Shown here piece by piece: positions 1-8,372 of a stretch of 11,346 nt of DNA; the first letter of the stretch is position 1; each line of letters begins with the position of its first letter. The notes under the pieces are model-generated. The model was not told the DNA's origin, did no database searches, and worked only from the letters and a program-made list of their open reading frames with translations. Made by a program: the position numbers and the translations under genes. The DNA is from VBOC01 sp035635475 (GTDB lineage Bacteria > Bacteroidota > Ignavibacteria > UBA10030 > SZUA-254), in the NCBI GenBank assembly GCA_035635475.1, contig DASQAZ010000126.1:1-11346 (forward strand). The letters are read 5' to 3'.

Positions 1-1
1 G

Positions 2-826
2 TCGAGTTTCCGGACCGTGCGCGTGGGCGCGGCCAACTGGGCAATCCCGCTCGCGGTCAGCGAGACCGGCCCGGCGCGCGATACGGTCTATTTCGGGATC
101 AGCCCGCAGGCAACCGTAGGCATCGACCCGGCGCTCGGCGAATACGAGCTTCCCCCGATAGCGAGCGGTTTTTTTGACGTACGGTTCGTGGACGTTCACG
201 CCCCGTACGTTATCGGCGAGGGGCTTAGGGTGAACTGCCTGCCGTTCACCGGATACGGCCAGGTGGATACGTTCAAGGTGAGGTTCCAGCACGGGACGGG
301 CACCTATCCAATTCGATTCGGATGGCAGCCTGGATACATCCGCCAGATCTGCGACAGCCTTGTGCTCATCGACGAATTTGGCGGCATCGTCGTTCACAGG
401 AGGATGGATATCGATTCATCCTTGTCGCTGTCCAATTCGAGTATTTCATCGCTCCTGCTGGTCCTGTATGGGGCATTCCCGATCCTGGATGTGAAGGCCC
501 CGGTGAGGGGCGTGCCGCGCGGTTACGTGCTCTCCCAGAATTATCCGAATCCGTTTAACCCGTCGACCCGCATTCAGTTCTCCACAGAGCGCTCTTCCCG
601 GATCCGCATCGCGATTTTTGATGTTCTCGGCAGGGAGGTCGCGACTCTCGTCGATGCCGACTTCTTCCCGGGAACGTACTCGTTTTCATGGTCCGGCGTT
701 GGCAAAGGAAGCGAACATGTGCCGAGCGGTATCTATTATGCGCGCATGGTTGCAGAGCCGGCGGGAAACGACCCGGGCGATCGCTCGCGGTACGTCGCTA
801 CGATTAAGATGGTGATGTTGAAGTAA
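2..826 (+). CDS. Secreted T9SS cargo protein, C-terminal part (5' end outside window)
   Basis: This is the end of a secreted protein. The frame is open from the first bases (SSFRT before a GTG at 17), so that GTG is probably internal and the gene starts upstream of the window. The first part holds the motif ATVGIDPALGEYELPP (about nt 110-157) followed by FDVRF and a stretch of beta strands. I recall this as a recurrent beta-sandwich module placed before sorting tails in Ignavibacteria-like secreted proteins. From about nt 521 comes a type A T9SS sorting domain: YVLSQNYPNPFNPST, then IAIFDVLGREVATLVD, then PSGIYYARM and a last strand ATIKMVMLK. T9SS would use this tail to move the protein over the outer membrane, after which the tail is normally cut off. 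The catalytic or binding part, if any, lies outside the window. A 61-nt spacer separates it from the next gene. The sorting-domain call is firm; the protein's function is unknown. Confidence 0.9.
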   Translation, partial: SSFRTVRVGAANWAIPLAVSETGPARDTVYFGISPQATVGIDPALGEYELPPIASGFFDVRFVDVHAPYVIGEGLRVNCLPFTGYGQVDTFKVRFQHGTGTYPIRFGWQPGYIRQICDSLVLIDEFGGIVVHRRMDIDSSLSLSNSSISSLLLVLYGAFPILDVKAPVRGVPRGYVLSQNYPNPFNPSTRIQFSTERSSRIRIAIFDVLGREVATLVDADFFPGTYSFSWSGVGKGSEHVPSGIYYARMVAEPAGNDPGDRSRYVATIKMVMLK

Positions 827-854
827 AGGGAGAGAATTCCGGAGCACTTTGCGA

Positions 855-860
855 TAAAAT
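855..860 (+). promoter_or_regulatory. Possible -10 element (TAAAAT) before the lipoprotein gene
   Basis: TAAAAT matches 5 of 6 bases of the sigma-70 consensus TATAAT and lies in an AT-rich patch of the 61-nt spacer, 27 nt before the ATG at 888. No acceptable -35 hexamer stands at 15-19 nt upstream, and the Bacteroidota-type TAnnTTTG box is not seen. The same 8-base context, ATAAAATT, recurs before the gene at 9493. The call is speculative. Confidence 0.18.
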
Positions 861-887
861 TACTGAACCCCATCTGAAAATCGCGGA

Positions 888-1958
888 ATGTATTTGAAGT
901 TCTTTCTGACCGCCCTTCTATCCCTCCCGGTCCTTCTCGTCGGATGTCTCGACATACCGGGCGGCCCCCCTGAGTCAGCCTTCGATATGCGCGCCCAGAT
1001 CCGCTTCGTCGACGTGGGAAATGGCATCGATACGATTGCGCTTCTGTTAAGAACCGATCCGGACACGATGCGCAGCGTGTTCACGGCCGACAGCACCGTG
1101 ACGAGCGGCGCAGACACGATCGCGATCCATGATACCGTCCACGTAACGACGTATCCCCGCATTTATTACCGGCGGTTTGTGGCGGATTATTCCTCTCCTT
1201 TCAGCGTTGTCGAGGACGGCGCTTCCATCGGCCTGTTGAACTACGGCGACGGAACCGGCTACCTCAACACTCCCGCAGGACCGCGGTTACTTTCGCTCAT
1301 GGCCAACGCACAACTTGCCGATACCCTCATTGTTCAGGTCTCGGACAGCGAGCATGTCGGCGCTCAGGATACGCTTGGCAAGGGGTCTTCAAAGTTTGAT
1401 ATAAAAATTACCGGCCGCTCGTACACGGTTCTGCCCCCGGGCGCGGCGGGGATGGAAAACATCATGGTGGACTATAAGAATCCCAGCCTGGTGATCATTA
1501 CCGATCGCAAACAGACGGTGTTTTTCGTGCACGACATCAACCCGATCATCTCCTCGGACGGGGGGCGCGTCCGGTACGGATGGATGAACTATCTTGTCGC
1601 CGACGAGCGATACAGCGATCGGATTATCCGCAATGGGGCGATCCTGCCGGCCGACTCCATCGCGATTCGCATCGTCAATGCGTCGCGCCTGACCCCAAGC
1701 AAGAAGATTGTCGTAAGAGGGATCCCGCCGGGAGCGGGACCGACCGTATCAAAAACACTCGACAGTCTGGCGTTTCTGACGGTGACCCGCTACAGAGATT
1801 ACCCCCCGGGGAGCTATTCGGTTTCCGTTTCCAATGCGGGAGGTGTAACCGGAACAGATTCTCTCGCCGGCCTCACTCTCAACGGAGGTCACCGTTTCAC
1901 GATTGCGATTGTGGACAGAGATTCCACCTACCATTTGAGAAAGTACGACGATGATTAG
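888..1958 (+). CDS. DUF4397-like lipoprotein
   Basis: A 356-aa protein that begins with a lipoprotein signal: MYLKFF, a hydrophobic stretch, and the lipobox LVGC with the lipidated Cys at residue 20. It would be anchored in the outer or inner membrane by its lipid. Residues about 37-150 (IRFVDVGNGIDTIALLL, later LNYGDGTGYL) and about 258-350 (IRIVNAS, YPPGSYSVSVSNAGG, LNGGHRFTIAIVDRD) look like two DUF4397-type beta-sandwich units. The second is the better match: it shows the N-A-S strand, the P-G-x-Y-x-V strand and the G-x-x-F/Y-T-I/V strand of the family. The first is degenerate. DUF4397 proteins have no established activity. The ATG at 888 has no good Shine-Dalgarno sequence, unlike the downstream genes, but it gives a complete lipoprotein signal with no extra residues. 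The receptor gene follows after 45 nt. Lipoprotein identity is well supported; the role is unknown. Confidence 0.85.
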   Translation: MYLKFFLTALLSLPVLLVGCLDIPGGPPESAFDMRAQIRFVDVGNGIDTIALLLRTDPDTMRSVFTADSTVTSGADTIAIHDTVHVTTYPRIYYRRFVADYSSPFSVVEDGASIGLLNYGDGTGYLNTPAGPRLLSLMANAQLADTLIVQVSDSEHVGAQDTLGKGSSKFDIKITGRSYTVLPPGAAGMENIMVDYKNPSLVIITDRKQTVFFVHDINPIISSDGGRVRYGWMNYLVADERYSDRIIRNGAILPADSIAIRIVNASRLTPSKKIVVRGIPPGAGPTVSKTLDSLAFLTVTRYRDYPPGSYSVSVSNAGGVTGTDSLAGLTLNGGHRFTIAIVDRDSTYHLRKYDDD

Positions 1959-1990
1959 GACAGGATTGGAATGTTCCCGTCATCCATCAT

Positions 1991-1995
1991 GGAGG
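1991..1995 (+). promoter_or_regulatory. Shine-Dalgarno GGAGG that sets the receptor start
   Basis: GGAGG stands 8 nt before the ATG at 2004. It rules in favour of that ATG over the in-frame ATG at 1971, which has no ribosome-binding site and would put eleven residues, including two Glu and an Asp, in front of the signal peptide. Confidence 0.8.
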
Positions 1996-2003
1996 AATCC
2001 GAC

Positions 2004-5000
2004 ATGAGGAGCGTTGTTTTGTTTTGTCTGCTCACATCAATGTGCTGCACGTTCTCTCTTGCGGGGAACGGCAAGATCACGGGGCGCGTGACCGATGCAT
2101 CGACGAAAGAACCTTTGATCGGAGCGACCGTTGCCATTGTGGGAACGACGCTCGGTACCTCCACGGATGTCGAAGGAAAGTTCGCCATCCTGAGCGTTCC
2201 GCCTGGAGAATACGACCTCAAGGCGACTTACATTGGTTACCAGGATGTTACGACGAAGGGGATCAGGGTCAACAGCGATCTGACGTCGGAAGTGAACTTT
2301 GCCCTCAGCTCAACCGAGGTGGAGCTCAAACCGGTCGAGATCATCGCCCAGCGGCCGATGGTAAACAAAGGTGCGACAAATATGGTCCGCATCGAGACGC
2401 GCGAGGAGTTGCAAAATCTTCCGTTGCGAAGCATTCTGGCCGCAATCGCCACTCAACCCGGGGTCGTCGCGCAGGATGACCGCGGGGTTCAGAAGCTTTA
2501 CATCAGGGGCGGGAGGAGCGACGAGGTGGGATACTACGTCGAAGGAGTTTCAACGCGCAACGTGCTCACAGGCGATCAGGTCACGAACCTGATTCCCGAG
2601 GCGCTTGAGGAGTTTCAGGTCCACTCCGGAGGATACACCGCCGAATACGGAGGATCGAATGCCGGAATTGTCCGCCAGCAGCTGCGATCGGGTACGTCAA
2701 ACTACCGGGTGACCATGCAAATGGAGACCGACAATCTCAATCTTTCCGGAGGGTTCCTCAAGTATAACCCGGGCCAGAAAACCCTCGGAACGTACGGATA
2801 CGGTTACAGCGACGGCGTCATCACGTTGAGCGGACCTGTGGTGACCGATCACATCAAACTCTTCATTGCCGGAGAGAACCAGTTCCAGCGCGATACTCAC
2901 GTTCAGTTTATTTCCCCGTTTCACTTCGAGAACCTTACCGATAAGAACACCGCGCCGGCGGAGACTGTCCACGTTCTCGACTTCCAGGCCGGCAATGTCG
3001 CCGGCACGCTCCGCAACCGCTATTCCACGAACGGGACCCTCACCTTTGATTACAGCCCCTTTATCGTCCGGGTCGGGGGCACGTTTTCATGGCAGCGCGA
3101 ACGGGTGAACGATTTCCCCATTGTCCATATGTTTAACGCAGCGCGCCTGCCGCTGACGGATCAGACGGACGGACTGCTGAACATCAAACTAACCCACTTT
3201 GTCAACTCGAAGACGTTCTACGAGGTGAATCTCAGCTACTTTGATTCGCGGTCGAAGACATACGATCCCCTCTTCGGCGACGACTATCTCCATTACAAAG
3301 ACAGTCTGCTACTCTCGGAGCAGGGATTCAACACCAATCTGAGCTATGCGCAAAACCCGACGCCCTATAATCTTGCGGGATTTCCATTCGACCGGCCAGG
3401 ACGGCTCATCGCCCAATACCAGAAGGGCAAACAATTCTCCCTCGGAGGATCAGCCGATCTGACCTCTCAGATCGGGCCGCATGAGCTCAAGCTCGGCGGT
3501 TCTGTGAACCGGTATACCGTCCGCGCATTCCGGCTGGGGCGGCGTTCTCCGCGTCCGAACGAGGGGGATCTTGAACAACTTCTGAGTTCGCTCCGGGGCG
3601 ACCCGAACACCTATCGCGGCCCCGGCGCTTACGATCCGATTACCGACAGTTATGCGAGGGATGTCGCCTACCTGAAGGCCGGGGCGTTCATCAGCTCATA
3701 CGGCTACGATGTCTATGGAAATGAAATCAATGGTGGCTTCGACGGACCTAAACATCCGATGTACAGTGCGGTATACGTTACGGATAAACTGGAGCTCAAC
3801 GATCTCATCGTCAACGGCGGGCTCCGGCTCGATATCCTGGACAACGACGATCGGGACCTGATCAGCGCGACGAATCCGAGCGTTACGCGCGCCGACCTGA
3901 TCATCCCCTCCGGCTTTATTCGAAAGCCGGCATTCAAACAGGTGAGTCCGAGACTCGGATTCTCGTTCCCCGTGACGGATCGAACGCAATTTCACATGCA
4001 ATATGGAAAATTCCTTCAATCGCCGCAGTTGAGTACGATCTACGCGGGCCGCGGATATTCCGCCGTCATATTCAGCGGACAAAACTTCATCTCGCAGCCG
4101 ATCGGGTACGGACTCGATCCTGAGCGCGCCACGCAATATGAAATCGGCTTTACACAGCAATTTTCAGATTACGCCGTCTTCGATATCACGGGATTTTACA
4201 AGGATATCCGGGGTCAAATTCAACTGACGAAGATCATTACCGATCCCGGCGCGACCGCCGCCGCGTACAACACGCTCCAGAACGGCGACTATGCCACAAC
4301 GAAGGGAATGGAGCTGCACCTCACGATGCGCCGCGTCGCGCGGATCCAGGCGCAATTGAACTATACTCTTTCCGATGCGCAGGGGACCGGACCGAGCCCC
4401 TACTCGGCGGTCTCGAGCGTAGAGAACGCGACACCGCGCCCCACCGTCATATCCCCGTTGACGTTTAACCAGGCGCATCGGGGCACGCTCAATCTCGACT
4501 TCCGGTTCGGCGAAAATGACGGCGGATCGATTCTCTCCCGCCTCGGCGCGAATCTCCTCTTCAGCTTTAACAGCGGTCACAACTTTACCCGCTCGACAGG
4601 CAGTATCGGACAGCGCGATGCCTACCTCGGGGGGATTCTGGCCGACGACGATCCCAGGACGAGGAAACCGATCGAGCCGATCAACTCTTCGACGACCCCA
4701 TGGGTGTACAATCTCGACCTCCGGCTCGATAAATCAATCCGGCTCGGGCTCATCGACCTGGATTTGTACGTGTATGTTCAGAATTTGCTTAACACCCAGA
4801 ACGTCCTCAATGTCTATTCACGCACGGGCAACGCCTACGACGACGGGTTCCTCGGGTCTCCGGATTTGAGTTCGAGCATTGTCAAGTCGTTTGGACAGCA
4901 GTATGTTGACCTGTACAGGGCGATCAACCTCGAGAACAGACAGCACTACGGTCTAACGCAAGGCGGGGATTTGTTCGGACCGCCGAGGCAGGTGCGGGTC

Positions 5001-5021
5001 GGCATGCGGCTCGAATATTGA
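2004..5021 (+). CDS. TonB-dependent outer-membrane receptor with N-terminal carboxypeptidase-regulatory-like domain
   Basis: A 1005-aa receptor that would import an unknown ligand through the outer membrane using TonB energy. Domains in order: signal peptide (residues 1 to about 20, MRSVVLF to SLA); carboxypeptidase-regulatory-like domain (about 23-105: GKITGRVTD, EPLIGATV, PPGEYDLKATYIGY); plug (about 130-225: LPLRSILAAIATQPGVV, YIRGGRSDEVGYYVEGV, then GGYTAEYGGSNAGIV); beta-barrel to the end. The barrel holds typical late-strand motifs such as YVQNLLNTQNVLNVYSRTGN and DDGFL, and it ends in VRVGMRLEY with a terminal aromatic residue, as in outer-membrane barrels. The domain order is that of SusC-like receptors, but no SusD-like gene is beside it. 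No TonB box could be picked out with confidence. The start at 2004 is chosen over 1971 because of the GGAGG at 1991. The next gene starts 26 nt downstream, so translation is probably coupled. No frameshift or truncation is seen. The ligand cannot be inferred. Confidence 0.95.
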   Translation: MRSVVLFCLLTSMCCTFSLAGNGKITGRVTDASTKEPLIGATVAIVGTTLGTSTDVEGKFAILSVPPGEYDLKATYIGYQDVTTKGIRVNSDLTSEVNFALSSTEVELKPVEIIAQRPMVNKGATNMVRIETREELQNLPLRSILAAIATQPGVVAQDDRGVQKLYIRGGRSDEVGYYVEGVSTRNVLTGDQVTNLIPEALEEFQVHSGGYTAEYGGSNAGIVRQQLRSGTSNYRVTMQMETDNLNLSGGFLKYNPGQKTLGTYGYGYSDGVITLSGPVVTDHIKLFIAGENQFQRDTHVQFISPFHFENLTDKNTAPAETVHVLDFQAGNVAGTLRNRYSTNGTLTFDYSPFIVRVGGTFSWQRERVNDFPIVHMFNAARLPLTDQTDGLLNIKLTHFVNSKTFYEVNLSYFDSRSKTYDPLFGDDYLHYKDSLLLSEQGFNTNLSYAQNPTPYNLAGFPFDRPGRLIAQYQKGKQFSLGGSADLTSQIGPHELKLGGSVNRYTVRAFRLGRRSPRPNEGDLEQLLSSLRGDPNTYRGPGAYDPITDSYARDVAYLKAGAFISSYGYDVYGNEINGGFDGPKHPMYSAVYVTDKLELNDLIVNGGLRLDILDNDDRDLISATNPSVTRADLIIPSGFIRKPAFKQVSPRLGFSFPVTDRTQFHMQYGKFLQSPQLSTIYAGRGYSAVIFSGQNFISQPIGYGLDPERATQYEIGFTQQFSDYAVFDITGFYKDIRGQIQLTKIITDPGATAAAYNTLQNGDYATTKGMELHLTMRRVARIQAQLNYTLSDAQGTGPSPYSAVSSVENATPRPTVISPLTFNQAHRGTLNLDFRFGENDGGSILSRLGANLLFSFNSGHNFTRSTGSIGQRDAYLGGILADDDPRTRKPIEPINSSTTPWVYNLDLRLDKSIRLGLIDLDLYVYVQNLLNTQNVLNVYSRTGNAYDDGFLGSPDLSSSIVKSFGQQYVDLYRAINLENRQHYGLTQGGDLFGPPRQVRVGMRLEY

Positions 5022-5035
5022 ACGGTCATCCATTG

Positions 5036-5040
5036 AAGGA
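5036..5040 (+). promoter_or_regulatory. Shine-Dalgarno AAGGA that sets the start of the 1092-aa protein
   Basis: AAGGA lies 7 nt before the ATG at 5048. This makes ATG 5048 the likely start instead of the in-frame TTG at 5018, which would overlap the receptor stop codon and lacks a ribosome-binding site of its own. Confidence 0.75.
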
Positions 5041-5047
5041 TCTTTCC

Positions 5048-8000
5048 ATGAACGTGGATTCCAAGATTGCCACATGCCGGATGAGGCGACGGTTCGCCTC
5101 GGTCGCGCTGCTCTTCCTTATGGCGTTCGGGGTTCGGTCAACCGGGCACGCCTCCACAAAACCGTCAAAAGGGAAGACCCCGACCCCGCCGTCTATCGGA
5201 AAGGTAACAAGCAACGGGCCTGCATCCACACTCGTGAACATCAACAATATCGCAATGTGGGCCCGGGACGACGGCCTCATGGAGCGAAGACCTCAGGACC
5301 TGAACGCCGGTACGACATTTCCGCGAGGAACTTCCACATGCATCTACGCAGGGGGGTTAATCTGGGGGGGAATGGTGATCGACGGGGGCCAACCGTCGCT
5401 GCGAGTGGGCGGACAAACCTACAACTATGGGACCGTCCCAGGACGGATCATCAGCAGGGGCGTCAAAGAGAGTCCGGACGGCCCGACCGTGCATATTTAC
5501 CGTGTGCGCCGTGATTGGAATACCGCCGATCTGGCGCACGACGCCGCGGAGTTCAACGACAAGCCGTTGTCGCAGGTGACGCCCGACGACATCACCTCGC
5601 TCAGGGCGCAGTACAAGCGGGACTGGCTCGAATGGCCCTGGCAAAAGGGGGCGCCTTATTACGACCGGAACAATAACGGGATTTATGATCCCGATCCCAG
5701 TGGAACCTTTAACGCTTCTAAAGACGAGCCGGGACTTGGAGGCGCGGACCAGGTGGTATGGTTCGTGGCCAACGATCTGGATGCGAGCGCGACCCGCGGC
5801 CTCTATGGCTCGCCGCCGGTGGGTATGGAAATGCAGGTGACGTGCTGGGGCTATGCCCGTTCAGACGAGCTCGGAAACGTTATTTACCAGCGGTACCGGA
5901 TTATCTATAAAGGCACGGCGTCAACACCGCCGAATGGCAGGATCGACTCCATGTACCTATGCAAGTGGATTGATCCAGACCTCGGCGACTACGGTGATGA
6001 TTTCGTGGGGTGCGTCCAGGAAAAGAGCCTTGGCTACGTTTACAACTCGAGCCCCTCAGATGCAGAGTACAAGAAGTTTGATCTCTCGGGCGGCGCCAAC
6101 GGCGGACCGCCAGTCGTGGGGTATGATTTCTTCGAAGGCCCGCGAGTCGTCTCACCGGGCTCGTCTGCGCGTTGGGACCTGAAGATTCTCCCCGGATATG
6201 CCAATCTTCCGATGACGACGTTCGGCTACTTTGCCGCCGGCGGACACGACAGCGACCCCGACTTGAGCAATTATGAGGGCACGAGACAATGGTATAACCT
6301 CTTAAGGGCGTATCGCCCCCGACCCGTCGACCCGCCTCAATGCTTCGTCGACATCACTACGAAGCAATGCACACACTTCGAACTGTCGGGCGACCCGACG
6401 ACACTCCAGGGATGGATCGATGGGAATGTCGACCCGCCGAGCGATCGCCGGATGCTTCTGGTATCCGGGCCGATCACCATGGCTCTCGGGGACACGCAGG
6501 AGGTTGTCGTCGGGTTGATGGGCGGCATGGGAGCGGACAATATTGACGGAATAAACGTTCTGAAGACAATCGACGACGTGGCGCAGGATGCGTTCAACCT
6601 GAACTTTGAACTCCCCGATCCCGTGCCGCCTCCGGCCTTGCGAGTTGTCGAACTCGACGGAAAGGTCATCCTCGACTGGGAGTCCGACACCGCACAGACG
6701 CGAAAGATCGAGACATACGATTCCAAGGGATATCGCTTCGAGACGTACAAGATTTATCAACTGCCATCCGCCAGCGCGACACTGAAACAGGCCAAGGCAT
6801 TCCCCCCGTTCGACGTCCGGCTGCCGCGCTCCATGGCGGTGACAACGGACAAGTTTCGCAGCAGACCCCTCGTCGACGGGCAGAAGTACTACTACGCCGT
6901 GACCGCAACAGTCTTTAATCCCGATCCTTCCTTGGTCAAGAAGAGACTCGAGTCCCAGCTCATCATCAAGATCGCGATTCCCCACAGTCCGAATCCGGGG
7001 ACCGTCTATCCGTATCCCGCCGGTAACGCATTGTCCGACGTGCAAAACGTGGCCGGCGTCAATGATGCGCCGGTGAAGCTTACCTTCTTCGATCCCACCC
7101 GGCCCGACGGGCACGAATACCGGGTTCCTTTCGTCAAGGTCGGGACAGATTTCACATGGAATTTCATCGATCTCGGAACGGCTGCAAATCCTCTTAACGA
7201 TACGCTTCTCAACACTTTGAAACTCGGTACGAGCGTCCGTTTCAGCATTCGAGGGTACACAATCGAGGTCGACCCGCCGCCGATAGGGGTCAAGGGTGTC
7301 TATCAGACAAAATTCGGCGGCCAGCCAGCGAACGATTTTGTCTTCAGCACTCCGAATCCCACCGGAAATTATCTCGTCATAGGCCGGGTCAACACATTCG
7401 GCAATTCATCACTGGATTCGATCAAGGGATTGAACCCCTCCGACCGCGATATCGAATGGAGGTTTACCGGCGACTCCAGCTGGGCGCTCCTGCGTGGTAC
7501 CAGTCCCCGCACATCCCGATGGACAAGGGTGCCGTACACGACCTGGCAAATGTCAAAAAACGCGAGCCAGTATGACCGCCAGGTCTATACCGTGATCACC
7601 TCGCAAAGCCAGGACACGGTGTGGCGTCCGACGCAATTGCTTGATCGGGCCTACCACGGCAAACCAATGCTGACTTTTTATCCGGTGACCATTGTCGTCG
7701 ACAGCGCGACCACGGGCGTGGCAGGGCGTTACTACGACGATATTCCGACGAACCCCATTTCCGGCCGAACCATCGTCTATCTCTGGAGCAGCAGCGCAAC
7801 AAACATCCAGACGGAAGTCGCAGTCAACAAGGCGTATCTTGCCGACCTTGACAACGACGGAATTCCGGCGCCGGCCGGCACCGTGATCAAGTTTGTCAAG
7901 TATAAGTCGATCGAAGTCGGGGACGAAAAGACCGTCAAGACACAGCCGGTGCAGACGGCAAATTTCAACGAGGCGAAACAGGAGCTTACGAAGATCAACG

Positions 8001-8326
8001 TGTTCCCGAACCCCTATTACGGGATCAACAGGGCGGAAACCTCCCGGTTCATCCGGTACGTGACATTCAATCACCTGCCCGCTCACACCAAGATCCGGAT
8101 CTTCAATCTGGCGGGAATCCTCGTCCGGACGATCACGAAGCGCGATGACCCGCAGTCCCAAACCCAGTTTGCGACTTGGGATCTCAATAACGAGAGTGGA
8201 TTGCCGGTGGCGAGCGGGATGTACATCGCCTATCTCGAGTTGAAGGACATTAACGACGTTGTTCTTGGAACAAAGACGCTCAAGCTGATGATCGTGCAGG
8301 AGCAACAGTTCCTTGAAAACTATTAG
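5048..8326 (+). CDS. Large secreted surface protein with six-Cys Asp-rich module, Fn3-like domain and divergent T9SS-type tail
   Basis: A 1092-aa exported protein with no recognised enzyme motif. The signal peptide has a long n-region with RMRRR, a core FASVALLFLMAFGV and a cut near GHA/ST at about residue 32. Residues about 50-450 form a module that I recall only as an unnamed family in FCB-group secreted proteins. It contains GGLIWGGMVIDGG, a loop DRNNNGIYD (206-214), VVWFVANDLD, and WIDPDLGDYGDDFVGC (307-322). Six cysteines (98, 266, 305, 322, 432, 441) all fall in this part and none in the mature remainder, which suggests disulfides. Residues about 527-645 look like a fibronectin-III-like domain (LRVVELDGKVILDWE ... 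GQKYYYAVTATV). A second Asp loop, DLDNDGIP, is at 933-940. The tail from about 983 (INVFPNPYYG, KIRIFNLAGILVRTI, LPVASGMYIAYLEL, TKTLKLMIV) resembles a T9SS type A sorting domain with a changed motif and a longer end. The position between a TonB receptor and a PorV-like gene suggests a surface partner of the receptor (inference). Confidence 0.88.
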   Translation: MNVDSKIATCRMRRRFASVALLFLMAFGVRSTGHASTKPSKGKTPTPPSIGKVTSNGPASTLVNINNIAMWARDDGLMERRPQDLNAGTTFPRGTSTCIYAGGLIWGGMVIDGGQPSLRVGGQTYNYGTVPGRIISRGVKESPDGPTVHIYRVRRDWNTADLAHDAAEFNDKPLSQVTPDDITSLRAQYKRDWLEWPWQKGAPYYDRNNNGIYDPDPSGTFNASKDEPGLGGADQVVWFVANDLDASATRGLYGSPPVGMEMQVTCWGYARSDELGNVIYQRYRIIYKGTASTPPNGRIDSMYLCKWIDPDLGDYGDDFVGCVQEKSLGYVYNSSPSDAEYKKFDLSGGANGGPPVVGYDFFEGPRVVSPGSSARWDLKILPGYANLPMTTFGYFAAGGHDSDPDLSNYEGTRQWYNLLRAYRPRPVDPPQCFVDITTKQCTHFELSGDPTTLQGWIDGNVDPPSDRRMLLVSGPITMALGDTQEVVVGLMGGMGADNIDGINVLKTIDDVAQDAFNLNFELPDPVPPPALRVVELDGKVILDWESDTAQTRKIETYDSKGYRFETYKIYQLPSASATLKQAKAFPPFDVRLPRSMAVTTDKFRSRPLVDGQKYYYAVTATVFNPDPSLVKKRLESQLIIKIAIPHSPNPGTVYPYPAGNALSDVQNVAGVNDAPVKLTFFDPTRPDGHEYRVPFVKVGTDFTWNFIDLGTAANPLNDTLLNTLKLGTSVRFSIRGYTIEVDPPPIGVKGVYQTKFGGQPANDFVFSTPNPTGNYLVIGRVNTFGNSSLDSIKGLNPSDRDIEWRFTGDSSWALLRGTSPRTSRWTRVPYTTWQMSKNASQYDRQVYTVITSQSQDTVWRPTQLLDRAYHGKPMLTFYPVTIVVDSATTGVAGRYYDDIPTNPISGRTIVYLWSSSATNIQTEVAVNKAYLADLDNDGIPAPAGTVIKFVKYKSIEVGDEKTVKTQPVQTANFNEAKQELTKINVFPNPYYGINRAETSRFIRYVTFNHLPAHTKIRIFNLAGILVRTITKRDDPQSQTQFATWDLNNESGLPVASGMYIAYLELKDINDVVLGTKTLKLMIVQEQQFLENY

Positions 8327-8372
8327 CGAAGACGCAGGGTGCGGGACATGACTCATACCGACAGAATCCTTC

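Noticed and set aside
1723..1739. Inverted repeat TCCCGC / GCGGGA with a 5-nt loop
   Set aside because: It is inside the lipoprotein coding region, has no T-run after it and is only 6 bp long, so it is neither a terminator nor clearly more than chance.
1971..2003. Upstream ATG as the receptor start
   Set aside because: No ribosome-binding site, and it would put charged residues before the signal peptide; ATG 2004 has GGAGG at 8 nt.
5018..5047. TTG start overlapping the receptor stop
   Set aside because: The overlap looks like translational coupling, but ATG 5048 with AAGGA at 7 nt explains the start better and shortens an already long n-region.
6302..7114. Long minus-strand open frame (270 codons) opposite the 1092-aa protein
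   Set aside because: It lies wholly inside a well-supported plus-strand gene, its translation has no recognisable domain or signal, and it is rich in Arg, Val, Gly and His as expected for the reverse of GC-rich codons.
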